Positions 36,782-45,432 of a DNA stretch of 64,000 bases are shown one piece after another. The notes under the pieces are model-generated. The model did not search any database. It was given only the letters and a program-made list of their open reading frames with translations, and was not told the origin of the DNA. Source of the stretch: Lachnospiraceae bacterium (GTDB lineage: Bacteria; Bacillota; Clostridia; Lachnospirales; Lachnospiraceae); assembly GCA_029338675.1 (NCBI GenBank), contig JAQYAV010000103.1, positions 1-64,000 of the forward strand. Reading direction: 5' to 3'. Position numbers and translations under genes: made by a program. Each line of letters opens with the position of its first letter. The first letter of the stretch is position 1.

Positions 36782-38242
36782 ATGGACATCTATAGTGATA
36801 TTGAAAAGCGCACTAATGGTGAAATATATATAGGTGTTGTTGGTCCTGTTAGAACAGGAAAATCAACATTTATCAAAAACTTTATGGAGAAATTTGTATT
36901 GCCAACAATTAATAATAAAAGTGAATACAAACAAGCTGCAGATGAACTGCCACAATCTGCATCTGGCTCAATGATTATGACTACAGAACCTAAATTTGTT
37001 CCAAAAGAGGCAGCACAAATTACAATTACTGAAAATGTAAAAGCAAAAGTAAGATTAATTGATTGTGTGGGGTATATGATAGATAATGCTTCTGGTTATA
37101 TGGAGGATGGGAAGGAACGAATGGTTAGAACTCCTTGGTATGATTATGATATACCGTTTTCAAAAGCAGCAGAGATAGGTACACAAAAGGTTATATATGA
37201 TCATTCTACAATTGGTATTGTAATTATTACTGATGGCAGTATTACAGGTATTGATAGAGCTGCATATGTAAATGCAGAAGAAAAGTGTATAAATGAATTA
37301 AAATCATTAAATAAACCTTTTGTTGTATTGCTTAATTCTGTTGCACCAGATATTGAGGAAACAAAAAAACTTGCAGAAGAATTATCTGATAAATATAAAG
37401 TTTCAATACTTCCGTTTAATTGTGAGAATTTTGACGAAAAAGATATATTGGATCTATTTCAAAATATATTGCTTAATTTTCCAATTTCTTCAATTAATTT
37501 TAACATTCCTAAATGGCTTGAAGCACAAGAGCTTAATGACAAAATAAAACAAAACTTGATTAGCGTATCATCAGGGATACTTAAATCTATTATTTCTATG
37601 AAGGATGCGTATGATATATCAATAAATGACAATCCTTATATTGAAAATATTGAAATAAATAATATTGATATGTCTGATGGAAGCGTATACATAACAATAA
37701 ATATATTTGATAAATATTACTATGAAATGTTATCTGGATTATTTAATTGTGAAATCAATAATGAGTATGATTTTATTAGAGAAATAAAAGAACTGTCTAA
37801 TACTAAGGAAAAATGCTTGAGAGTAAGTAGTGCATTACTTCAAGCTCATAAAACAGGCTATGGCTCTGTTACTCCTGAAGAAGGTGAAATATTATTAGAC
37901 GAACCAGAATTGATTAAATCTGGTAATAAATATGGTGTTAAAATTAAGGCAAATGCTCCATCTATTCATTTGATTAAAGCCAATATTTCAACAGAAATTG
38001 CACCAATTGTAGGTTCAGAAGAACAAGCTGTTGATTTAATAAAATATATAAAAAGTGATGGTGTATCTGACAAAAATATTTGGGCTGTAAATATTTTTGG
38101 AAAAACAATAAAACAATTGGTTGAAGATGGCTTGAAGTCGAAGATTAATAAAATAAATCAAGAAAGTCAACAAAAGCTTCAAGATACAATGGAAAAAATA
38201 GTGAATGATTCAAATGGTGGAATGGTGTGTATTATAATTTAG
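36782..38242 (+). CDS. spoIVA: Stage IV sporulation protein A
   Basis: 486-residue ATPase that polymerises on the outer forespore membrane as the base of the spore coat. Walker A GPVRTGKST (21-29), the LIDCVGYMIDNASGYMEDG block, and the conserved C-terminus (SIHLIKANISTEIAPIVGSE and the final GGMVCIII). Length and ends match the family. TGGAGG precedes ATG. Strong evidence that the organism can form spores. Confidence 0.98.
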   Translation: MDIYSDIEKRTNGEIYIGVVGPVRTGKSTFIKNFMEKFVLPTINNKSEYKQAADELPQSASGSMIMTTEPKFVPKEAAQITITENVKAKVRLIDCVGYMIDNASGYMEDGKERMVRTPWYDYDIPFSKAAEIGTQKVIYDHSTIGIVIITDGSITGIDRAAYVNAEEKCINELKSLNKPFVVLLNSVAPDIEETKKLAEELSDKYKVSILPFNCENFDEKDILDLFQNILLNFPISSINFNIPKWLEAQELNDKIKQNLISVSSGILKSIISMKDAYDISINDNPYIENIEINNIDMSDGSVYITINIFDKYYYEMLSGLFNCEINNEYDFIREIKELSNTKEKCLRVSSALLQAHKTGYGSVTPEEGEILLDEPELIKSGNKYGVKIKANAPSIHLIKANISTEIAPIVGSEEQAVDLIKYIKSDGVSDKNIWAVNIFGKTIKQLVEDGLKSKINKINQESQQKLQDTMEKIVNDSNGGMVCIII

Positions 38243-38286
38243 GATATATAGTAAGAATACTTTAATATTTTATTGTATAGCATTTA

Positions 38287-38437
38287 TGTGAATATATAAT
38301 GAAAAAGCATTTATTATTAATTCTATGAATATATAATGCAAAAAGCATTTATTATTAATTCTATGAATATATAATGCAAAAAGCATTTATTATTAATTCT
38401 GTGAATATATAATGCAAAAAGCATTTATAATTAATTA
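38287..38437. repeat. Four tandem copies of a 38-bp repeat
   Basis: Units at 38287-38323 (37 bp, one base missing), 38324-38361, 38362-38399 and 38400-38437. The middle two are identical. Each contains the small palindrome AATGCaaaaaGCATT. They fill most of the 308-bp spoIVA-scpA gap, upstream of the scpA promoter. There are no variable spacers, so this is not CRISPR. Confidence 0.93.
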
Positions 38438-38482
38438 TGTCAATAGATAATAATAAAATTATTTATAATTTATACTGTGACT

Positions 38483-38511
38483 TTGACTTTTATAGCATTG
38501 TTTGATAAAAT
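38483..38511 (+). promoter_or_regulatory. Promoter of scpA-scpB
   Basis: TTGACT (38483-38488), 17-nt spacer, TAAAAT (38506-38511), about 40 nt before the scpA start. Confidence 0.6.
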
Positions 38512-38550
38512 AACTTCAGTTTTGATTTTGTTAACACTCAGGAGAATGTT

Positions 38551-39312
38551 ATGTCATTAAATACTAAACCTGAATATAAAATAAATGAATTTGAAGGTCC
38601 TCTTGATCTTTTATTACATTTAATTGAAAAAAATAAATTTAATATATTTGATATTCCTATTGTTGAAATAACAGAACAATATTTAGCTTATGTTAACGAG
38701 ATGAATGAATCTGATTTAGATGTTATGAGTGAATTCTTAGTTATGGCTGCAACTCTTATTAGTATAAAAGCTAAAATGCTACTTCCTAAAGAAGAGGAAG
38801 AAGAGGAAGAAGAGGAAGATCCAAGAGCAGAGCTTGTTAGAAGATTGTTGGAATACAAAATGTATAAATATGCTTCCTATGAATTAAAAGATATGGAGCT
38901 TGATGCTGAAAAAGCATATTTTAAGAGTGCTACTATTCCTAAAGAAGTAAAGGAATTCAAAGAAGAAATTGATCCTTGCGAGGTAACTAAGGATGTTACA
39001 CTTATGATGCTTAACGAGATATTTAATCAGGTTATGAAGCGTACAGTTGAACGATTAGATCCTATAAGAAGTAAATTTGGCACAATTGAGAAGGAAGAAG
39101 TTCGTATTGAGGATAAGATGGATGAAATCCGTAACAATATTAGAGGACTTAAGGGTATTAACTTTAGAACTTTACTTGAGGTTCAAGCATCAAAAATTAA
39201 TGTAATAGTTACTTTTATGGCTATTCTTGAATTGATGAAAATAGGTCATATAGTAATTAAGCAGGAAGAATTATTTGGTGAAATAGTTATTGATTCATTG
39301 GAGATAGATTAA
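38551..39312 (+). CDS. scpA: Segregation and condensation protein A
   Basis: 253-residue kleisin that links SMC heads in chromosome condensation. N-terminal FEGPLDLLLHLIEKNKFNI and VMAATLISIKAKMLLP are typical. A run of nine Glu (about residues 78-86) follows, encoded by GAA/GAG repeats, then the C-terminal winged helix ending EELFGEIVIDSL. Paired with scpB as usual. Confidence 0.97.
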   Translation: MSLNTKPEYKINEFEGPLDLLLHLIEKNKFNIFDIPIVEITEQYLAYVNEMNESDLDVMSEFLVMAATLISIKAKMLLPKEEEEEEEEEDPRAELVRRLLEYKMYKYASYELKDMELDAEKAYFKSATIPKEVKEFKEEIDPCEVTKDVTLMMLNEIFNQVMKRTVERLDPIRSKFGTIEKEEVRIEDKMDEIRNNIRGLKGINFRTLLEVQASKINVIVTFMAILELMKIGHIVIKQEELFGEIVIDSLEID

Positions 39313-39349
39313 ATACATAATTAACACATTGGATAATTAGGAGATTGTA

Positions 39350-39919
39350 ATGAACACATTTAATTTAGAAGCTGCAGTTGAAGCGATTCTTTTTTCTATG
39401 GGGGAGGCAATTCCTGTTAAAGACTTAGCAAAAGTAATTGAGGTAGAAGAAAAAGAAATTGAATCTGCAATTAAAGCATTGTCAGCAAAATATGAGAATG
39501 AAGATAGGGGCATACGTATTGTTAAGCTAGAAAATTCATATCAATTATGTACTAAAAATGAATATTTTGATATTTTATCAAAGATGGTTAATATGCCTAA
39601 AAAACATACATTAACTGATTCTTTAATGGAAACATTAGCAATTGTAGCATATAAACAGCCTGTGACTAGACAGGAAATTGAAGCAATACGTGGAGTGTCA
39701 TGTGTTCATGCAATAAATAAACTTGTTGAATATAAATTAGTTGCCGAAGTTGGTAGATTAGATGCAATTGGAAGACCAATTTTATTTGGTACAACAGAAG
39801 ATTTCTTAAGAAGTTTTGGAGTAACTTCCATGGATGAATTACCAATTATTTCTCCAGATAAAATAGAAGACTTCAAAAAAGAAGCAATGGAAGAGATTAA
39901 TATTAAGGTTGAAACATAA
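39350..39919 (+). CDS. scpB: Segregation and condensation protein B
   Basis: 189 residues with two winged-helix domains (LEAAVEAILFSMGEAIP; TLAIVAYKQPVTRQEIEAIRGV; GRPILFGTTEDFLRSFG). Binds ScpA and SMC. ATG after TAGGAGA. Ends just before a bidirectional terminator. Confidence 0.97.
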   Translation: MNTFNLEAAVEAILFSMGEAIPVKDLAKVIEVEEKEIESAIKALSAKYENEDRGIRIVKLENSYQLCTKNEYFDILSKMVNMPKKHTLTDSLMETLAIVAYKQPVTRQEIEAIRGVSCVHAINKLVEYKLVAEVGRLDAIGRPILFGTTEDFLRSFGVTSMDELPIISPDKIEDFKKEAMEEINIKVET

Positions 39920-39940
39920 ATATTTTTGATATACATAAAT

Positions 39941-39976
39941 AAAAAAGTAAGGAATAATGGACTCCTTACTTTTTTT
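39941..39976. terminator. Bidirectional terminator between scpB and the HD-GYP gene
   Basis: 13-14-bp stem (39941-39953 with 39963-39976) flanked by A and T runs on both sides, so it can stop both convergent transcripts. It overlaps the stop codon of the minus-strand gene. Confidence 0.9.
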
Positions 39977-41069
39977 ATTCTAAAATGCTTAATATCTTAA
40001 TATCGGATTTTTTTGATAAATCTATATATTCATTGTTGGTTTTAATAAGTGGTTTAGAGAGTGATACTTTATTGATGTAAACAATATCACCTTCGATACC
40101 ATTACTTAATTTAACCTTACAGTTCAAATAACTGTTAACAACGTGTTCAAGGAAGGTAAGTAAAAATTTTGGATTGTATTTCCTAAGTCCGTCTTCTTCA
40201 AACATATTAATAACTGAAAAAGGACTTAAAGCTCCACGATATACCCTGTTAGAAGTCATAGCTTCATAGATATCAGCAATTGTAATTATCTGCGCAACCC
40301 AGTCAATTTGATTATCAACCATTCCAAGCGGGTAGCCTGAACCATCACATTTTTCGTGGTGCATTAATGCTGCATATTGAACATGTAAATCTGCTTTACG
40401 TTTTTTTAATAATTCATAACCTTTTTGGGTATGGGTTTTAATTATTTTAAATTCCTGATCAGTGAGTTTACCTGGCTTTTTTATTATTTCATTTGGTATT
40501 AGAAGCTTGCCAACATCATGCAAAAGACCACACAAAGTAAGAAGTTCAATTTCACTGTTTGATAAACCTAACCATCTTGCGAATATATTGCATATAAGAG
40601 AGACGTTAAGTGAATGATTAAAGGTTGAATCATCATAATCCTTAAGGGTTGATAACATTGTGAAAATGCTAAGTGGTGATTGTGTGGACTTAAGTATATT
40701 TGTAGTACATGATAGTAGAACATCAGCATCCACAGGTGCATTTCTGTTAACAATATCATTAATATGTTCTGAAATATTAGTAATCTGTTTTTCGTAGCGT
40801 CTTTTAAACATCTTATAGTCAGGAGTGTTAGTGATAGATTCTAAATTAATCTCAGCATTAAAGATGGAATTTTCATTTGTGTCTGACAAAGAAATAGCAT
40901 CGTCATCTTCTGCAACATCAACAAAAATAACGTCATTATTAACGAGCATATTGATTATGCTTTTTGTAATGACGGTATTTTTCTGTAGAATTAACTTACC
41001 AGTTGTAGAGAATGTATCTGTAAGTGTAACCATTCCTTCTGTTAATTCAGATGTGAATTTTGAACTCAT
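39975..41069 (-). CDS. HD-GYP domain protein (probable c-di-GMP phosphodiesterase)
   Basis: 364 residues. An N-terminal domain of about 110 residues (TEGMVTLTDTFSTTGKLILQ) of the kind found before clostridial HD-GYP domains, then the HD-GYP core with HDVGKLLIP, HTQKGYELL, HHEKCDGSGYPLGM and DIYEAMTSNRVYRGALSP. The HD pair and GYP motif are intact, so hydrolysis of cyclic di-GMP is likely. Soluble. AGGAG lies 9 nt before ATG. Not in an operon with its neighbours. Confidence 0.88.
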   Translation of the reverse strand: MSSKFTSELTEGMVTLTDTFSTTGKLILQKNTVITKSIINMLVNNDVIFVDVAEDDDAISLSDTNENSIFNAEINLESITNTPDYKMFKRRYEKQITNISEHINDIVNRNAPVDADVLLSCTTNILKSTQSPLSIFTMLSTLKDYDDSTFNHSLNVSLICNIFARWLGLSNSEIELLTLCGLLHDVGKLLIPNEIIKKPGKLTDQEFKIIKTHTQKGYELLKKRKADLHVQYAALMHHEKCDGSGYPLGMVDNQIDWVAQIITIADIYEAMTSNRVYRGALSPFSVINMFEEDGLRKYNPKFLLTFLEHVVNSYLNCKVKLSNGIEGDIVYINKVSLSKPLIKTNNEYIDLSKKSDIKILSILE

Positions 41070-41161
41070 CTATATCAACTCCTATCTGCACGGCATAGAT
41101 GTATAACATAGAAATATTATATCAAAATAATATATATATATCAATTAATTATAAGAACTTT

Positions 41162-41836
41162 CTATTCGTCAGGTAGTATAAAAAATGAGGTGTTATTTAT
41201 CATCATTTCACCACATTTTTGGAAACCATCTGTAATATGTTCACTTACAATATCAGAAAGTTTTTCAGCATCTCGTTTCAACAAACATTTTAATATTATA
41301 TTGTGTTGATTAAATAAATCGTTAATTGAGTCGTTATTATCTTTTATTAACATAATTCTGAATCTAATGTAATGTTGATTAAGTGAGCATATTGTTTGCC
41401 ATATTCCTTGCTTTCCAGCTAATTCAAAAAGTTTTGCATGAAAATCATTATCTAACTGCATGAAATCCCATGCTAAATCTTCGCTTTCTTTAGAATTAAT
41501 AAGACTTTGCTGTTTTGAAAGAATCTGTTGTAGTGGAAGAGCATAAGAAGGATTAAAATTAGAGCATAATTCCGAAACAATAGATAGCTCTAAACATCTT
41601 CTTATATATATTGTGTCAGAAACTTTATTAATATCTATCTTAGATACAAATGTACCAATATGTGGCTTTACTTCAAGAAGCCCTTCCTTTGAAAGAGCTT
41701 TAATAGCCTCTCTAGTAGGAGTACGGGAAATACCATATCGCTCACATAAATCTAACTCACTAATAAGCAAACCTGGTAATAAGTCCATATGTAATATTTT
41801 CTTTTTTATATCTTCATAAATTATTTTTGATGCCAT
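41162..41836 (-). CDS. GntR/FCD-family repressor of the uxu operon
   Basis: 224 residues: N-terminal winged helix-turn-helix (ERYGISRTPTREAIKALSKEGL) and a C-terminal all-helical FCD domain with metal/ligand-binding His (DNDFHAKLFELAG, SEHITDGF). FadR-subfamily regulators of this kind (UxuR, ExuR, KdgR in other bacteria) control uronate use. It is divergent from uxuA, and its own -35 overlaps one GTATAC operator, so autoregulation is likely. GGAGGG precedes the ATG. Confidence 0.88.
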   Translation of the reverse strand: MASKIIYEDIKKKILHMDLLPGLLISELDLCERYGISRTPTREAIKALSKEGLLEVKPHIGTFVSKIDINKVSDTIYIRRCLELSIVSELCSNFNPSYALPLQQILSKQQSLINSKESEDLAWDFMQLDNDFHAKLFELAGKQGIWQTICSLNQHYIRFRIMLIKDNNDSINDLFNQHNIILKCLLKRDAEKLSDIVSEHITDGFQKCGEMMINNTSFFILPDE

Positions 41837-41904
41837 ATCAATGCCCTCCAGATATAGATATATTATATTACACTGTATAATACAAAAGCATGTAATTTAT
41901 AATT

Positions 41905-41933
41905 AGTATATAATAAAACATACATGTATACAA
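41905..41933 (-). promoter_or_regulatory. Promoter of the GntR regulator
   Basis: On the minus strand TTGTAT (41933-41928), 17-nt spacer, TATACT (41910-41905). The -35 lies within operator 1. Confidence 0.6.
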
Positions 41934-41938
41934 GTGTT
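41923..41938. promoter_or_regulatory. Operator 1 (GTATAC-type) over the regulator promoter
   Basis: CATGTATACAAGTGTT, in inverted orientation relative to operator 2 with shared core TGTATACAAG. FCD-family regulators often bind TTGTATACAA-like palindromes. Confidence 0.6.
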
Positions 41939-41982
41939 AAATATTAATAATATAATTTTATTCAAATGTAATTATTTAAGTA

Positions 41983-42011
41983 TTGACACTTGTATACAAG
42001 AGGTATAATAT
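41983..42011 (+). promoter_or_regulatory. Promoter of the uxuA-uxaC-eda-kdgK-uxuB operon
   Basis: TTGACA (41983-41988). The -10 is either TATAAT (42004-42009, 15-nt spacer) or TAATAT (42006-42011, 17-nt spacer). The predicted leader is about 85 nt. Confidence 0.7.
41985..42000. promoter_or_regulatory. Operator 2 (GTATAC-type) inside the uxuA promoter
   Basis: GACACTTGTATACAAG. Its core CTTGTATACAAG (41989-42000) is a perfect 12-bp palindrome. It lies between the -35 and -10 of uxuA, so a bound repressor would block RNA polymerase. Confidence 0.7.
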
Positions 42012-42104
42012 CGAATTAGAGTAACAATTGAAATCATATTGTTATTGTACTTTAACTTCTATGCTATAAAGTATATGATATTAATTTTTAAGGAGGATAT
42101 TGCT

Positions 42105-43175
42105 ATGGATATGACATTTCGTTGGTATGGTGAGAATAACGATAGTGTCACATTATCTCAGATTAAGCAGATTCCTGGTGTAAAGGGAATTGTTTGGGCG
42201 CTTCATGATAAACAACCTGGCGAAGTTTGGGAAATTGATGAAATAAAAAAAGTAAAAGAACAACTTGATAAATATGGCTTTCATATGGACGTAGTAGAAT
42301 CTGTTAATGTTCATGATGATATAAAAATTGGTTTACCTACAAGAGATATGTATATCGAAAACTACAAGAAGACTTTATATAATCTTAAGGAATTTGGTGT
42401 TAAGGTTGTATGTTATAACTTTATGCCAGTATTTGATTGGACAAGAACAGATTTGTATCATCCATTACCAGATGGTTCTACAGCATTATATTACGAAAAA
42501 GATAAAATTAAACAAGATCCAATGGAAATGGCAGAATATATATTAAATAATACAAAGGGATATACAATGCCTGGTTGGGAACCAGAACGAATGGCTAAGC
42601 TTAAAACGCTATTTGAACAATATGAAGGTGTTACAAAGGAAAAATTATGGGATAACCTAAAATATTTCCTTGAAGCATTAATGCCTGTTTGTCATGAATG
42701 TGGAATTAAAATGGCAATACATCCAGATGATCCACCTTGGGATATATTTGGTTTACCAAGATTGCTTGTTGATGAAGAATCAGTAGATAAATTCTTAAAG
42801 CTTGTTGATGATCCTTATAACTGTCTTACACTTTGCTCAGGTTCACTTGGCTCGTCTACAAAAAATAATGTTGCTGATATTATTAGAAAGCATTGCGATA
42901 GAATTGCCTTTGCTCATATTAGGAACGTAAAGCACTTTGATAATGGAGATTTTAGCGAAGCATCTCATAGAGATATGGATGGTGATACTGGAATACTCGA
43001 AATATGTCGTGCATACCATGATTGTAATTTTGATGGATACGTTAGACCAGACCATGGTAGACATATATGGGATGAAAAATGCAGACCAGGATATGGTTTA
43101 TATGATAGAGCATTAGGTATTATGTATTTACTTGGTTGTTTTGATATGTTAGACAGATTGGATGGAAAAATCTAA
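42105..43175 (+). CDS. uxuA: D-mannonate dehydratase
   Basis: 356 residues. Removes water from D-mannonate to give 2-keto-3-deoxygluconate. TIM-barrel family signatures include MTFRWYGENNDSVTL at the start, GIVWALHD, MPVFDWTRTDL, and metal-site regions MAIHPDDPPWDIFGLPR and DGYVRPDHGRHIWDE. Start at ATG 42105, 8 nt after AGGAGG; an upstream ATG at 42039 gives an extra hydrophobic 22 residues without a site. First gene of the uronate operon. Confidence 0.97.
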   Translation: MDMTFRWYGENNDSVTLSQIKQIPGVKGIVWALHDKQPGEVWEIDEIKKVKEQLDKYGFHMDVVESVNVHDDIKIGLPTRDMYIENYKKTLYNLKEFGVKVVCYNFMPVFDWTRTDLYHPLPDGSTALYYEKDKIKQDPMEMAEYILNNTKGYTMPGWEPERMAKLKTLFEQYEGVTKEKLWDNLKYFLEALMPVCHECGIKMAIHPDDPPWDIFGLPRLLVDEESVDKFLKLVDDPYNCLTLCSGSLGSSTKNNVADIIRKHCDRIAFAHIRNVKHFDNGDFSEASHRDMDGDTGILEICRAYHDCNFDGYVRPDHGRHIWDEKCRPGYGLYDRALGIMYLLGCFDMLDRLDGKI

Positions 43176-43188
43176 AAGGAGATTTTAT

Positions 43189-44589
43189 ATGGAACAATTA
43201 ATTACAAATGATTTTTTGTTACAAAATGATTTGGCTAAAACACTTTTTCATAATTTTGCTAAAGATATGCCAATAATTGATTATCATTGTCATATAGATC
43301 CAAGAGAAATAGCAGAGGATAAAAATTTTGAAAATATAACAGAAATGTGGTTAAAACACGATCATTACAAATGGAGATTAATGCGTCAAAATGGTATTGA
43401 TGAATGCTTAATTACAGGTGATGCTAGTGATTATGATAAGTTTATTGCCTTTGTAAAAACTTTAGAGGCTTCTTTTGGTAATCCGATATATCATTGGAGT
43501 CATTTAGAATTAAAGAACTACTTTGATATTGATTATGAGTTAAATAGCGAAACAGCAGATATGGTTTGGAATATTTGCAACGAAAAAATCAATTCAGGAA
43601 AGCTTTCAGCAAAAAAAATCATTAAGATGTCTAATGTAAAATGTATAGGAACAACTGATGATCCAATAGATGATTTAAAATGGCATAAAATGATTAAAGA
43701 AGATGAGACATTTTCTTGTAATGTCATTCCAACTTTTAGACCTGATATGTTGCTTAATATAACAAATGAAGGTTTCTGTGAGTATATTAGCAAATTATCA
43801 GATAGTGTTTCTTTTAGTATTAATTCATTTGAAGAATTAAAAAAGGCCTTGATTTGTAGAATGGATTATTTTAATAAATTAGGTGCAAAAAGCAGCGATC
43901 ATAGCTTTGATATAATTCCGTTTAGTATTGCTAGTGATACTGAGATAAATGAAATATTTCTTGAAGCTATTACTAATCATAAAATTAATTCTGAAATGAA
44001 AGAAAAGTTTGATACTGCTATTATGTTGTTTCTTGCAAAAGAATATGCTAAGAGAAACTGGGTAATGCAGCTCCATTTTGGAGTGACAAGAAACACCAAC
44101 AAGAAAATGTTTGACAGGGTCGGAAAGGATGCTGGATTTGATAGAATACTTAGTCAGGTATCTATTGAAAATCTGGCAAAACTGTTAGATTCATTAGATA
44201 AAGATGACAATTTACCTAAAACAGTTTTATATAGCTTAAATCCTAATGATAATGCTGCAATTGATACATTATGTGGATGCTTTAATGAAGCATCTGTTAA
44301 AGGAAAGGTTCAGCATGGTGCAGCGTGGTGGTTTAATGATCATATAACTGGAATGAGAAATCATTTGGAATCATTAGGAAATTATGGACTTATGACATCT
44401 TTTGTTGGTATGTTAACAGATTCTAGAAGCTTTTTATCATATACAAGACATGAATATTTTAGACGAATATTATGTCAATTTATTAGTGAAAAGGTTAATA
44501 AAGGCGAGTTTGTTAAGGATATTAATAGACTAGGAAAGATTGTAAAAGATATTTCTTATGATAATACATATAAATATTTCTTTGGTTAG
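43189..44589 (+). CDS. uxaC: Glucuronate (uronate) isomerase
   Basis: 466 residues. Converts D-glucuronate to D-fructuronate (and galacturonate to tagaturonate). Family motifs: IDYHCHIDPREIAED near the start, TTDDPIDDLKWH, MQLHFGVTRNTN and QHGAAWWFNDH. Start ATG 43189 after AAAAGGAG; the ATG at 43162 lies inside uxuA. Confidence 0.97.
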   Translation: MEQLITNDFLLQNDLAKTLFHNFAKDMPIIDYHCHIDPREIAEDKNFENITEMWLKHDHYKWRLMRQNGIDECLITGDASDYDKFIAFVKTLEASFGNPIYHWSHLELKNYFDIDYELNSETADMVWNICNEKINSGKLSAKKIIKMSNVKCIGTTDDPIDDLKWHKMIKEDETFSCNVIPTFRPDMLLNITNEGFCEYISKLSDSVSFSINSFEELKKALICRMDYFNKLGAKSSDHSFDIIPFSIASDTEINEIFLEAITNHKINSEMKEKFDTAIMLFLAKEYAKRNWVMQLHFGVTRNTNKKMFDRVGKDAGFDRILSQVSIENLAKLLDSLDKDDNLPKTVLYSLNPNDNAAIDTLCGCFNEASVKGKVQHGAAWWFNDHITGMRNHLESLGNYGLMTSFVGMLTDSRSFLSYTRHEYFRRILCQFISEKVNKGEFVKDINRLGKIVKDISYDNTYKYFFG

Positions 44590-44603
44590 GAAAGGGGCTA
44601 ATT

Positions 44604-45413
44604 ATGTACAAAAAACTTGAGGAAATTGGTATTGTACCAGTTGTTGTAATAGATGATGAAAACGATGCTTGTGACTTGGCAAAAGTGCTTATTGATGGAG
44701 GATTGCCTTGTGCTGAGGTTACATTTAGAACACCTGCTGCAAAAGGTGCTATTAAAAGGATAACTGAAAAATATCCTGACATGATTGTTGGTGCAGGAAC
44801 TATTTTAACAATTGAACAGGCAAAGGCTGCAGTTGATGCAGGGGCTAAATTTATTGTAAGTCCTGGAATTAACGAAGCAGTTGTAAAGTATTGTGTTGAC
44901 AATAATATTATTATTGTTCCAGGATGTGCAAATCCTTCAAATATTGAGACTGCTTTAAGCTATGGTATAAATTATGTGAAATTTTTTCCGGCTGAACAAG
45001 CAGGTGGAATTGATATGATTAATGCACTTTCAGGTCCATATACTAGTGTTCGTTTTATGCCAACAGGTGGAATAAACGAGAAAAACATTGATAAATATCT
45101 TACGAATAAGAAAATATTTGCATGTGGTGGAAGTTATATGGTAAACAAAAGCTTAATTGCTGGAAAACGTTTTGATGAAATTACTAAGCTTACTAAAAAA
45201 GCTGTAAACGCTATGCTTAAGCTTTCAATCGAAAGTATAAAAGACGGAAATATTGTTGCAAGTGTAGCAAATATAAATAGGTTTATTTATCATGCATCAA
45301 AGCAAGGGGTTTTATTCGATTTCGATAATGCAAAATATGTTAATAACATACTTTCAGAAATTAATGTACTTAATAGTGATGGCTCAGTTAAATTTACTGT
45401 TAAAAATTCATAA
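44604..45413 (+). CDS. eda: KDPG/KHG aldolase with a C-terminal extension
   Basis: 269 residues. Residues 1-203 are a complete aldolase that splits 2-keto-3-deoxy-6-phosphogluconate into pyruvate and glyceraldehyde-3-phosphate: EVTFRTPAA, GAGTILT, and Schiff-base Lys126 in VKFFPAEQAGG. Residues 204-269 are extra; 215-269 (NIVASVANINRFIYHASKQGV, DFDNAKY, SDGSVKFTVK) look like the second half of a VOC/glyoxalase domain. Ordinary Eda has 200-215 residues. Middle of the operon. Confidence 0.93.
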   Translation: MYKKLEEIGIVPVVVIDDENDACDLAKVLIDGGLPCAEVTFRTPAAKGAIKRITEKYPDMIVGAGTILTIEQAKAAVDAGAKFIVSPGINEAVVKYCVDNNIIIVPGCANPSNIETALSYGINYVKFFPAEQAGGIDMINALSGPYTSVRFMPTGGINEKNIDKYLTNKKIFACGGSYMVNKSLIAGKRFDEITKLTKKAVNAMLKLSIESIKDGNIVASVANINRFIYHASKQGVLFDFDNAKYVNNILSEINVLNSDGSVKFTVKNS

Positions 45414-45432
45414 TAAAAAGGAGAAATAAAAC

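Noticed and set aside
38287..38437. CRISPR-like array
   Set aside because: Units are contiguous 38-bp tandem copies without variable spacers, and no cas genes are near.
42039..42104. Longer N-terminus of uxuA
   Set aside because: AGGAGG points to ATG 42105, and mannonate dehydratases begin at the MxMTFRWYG segment.
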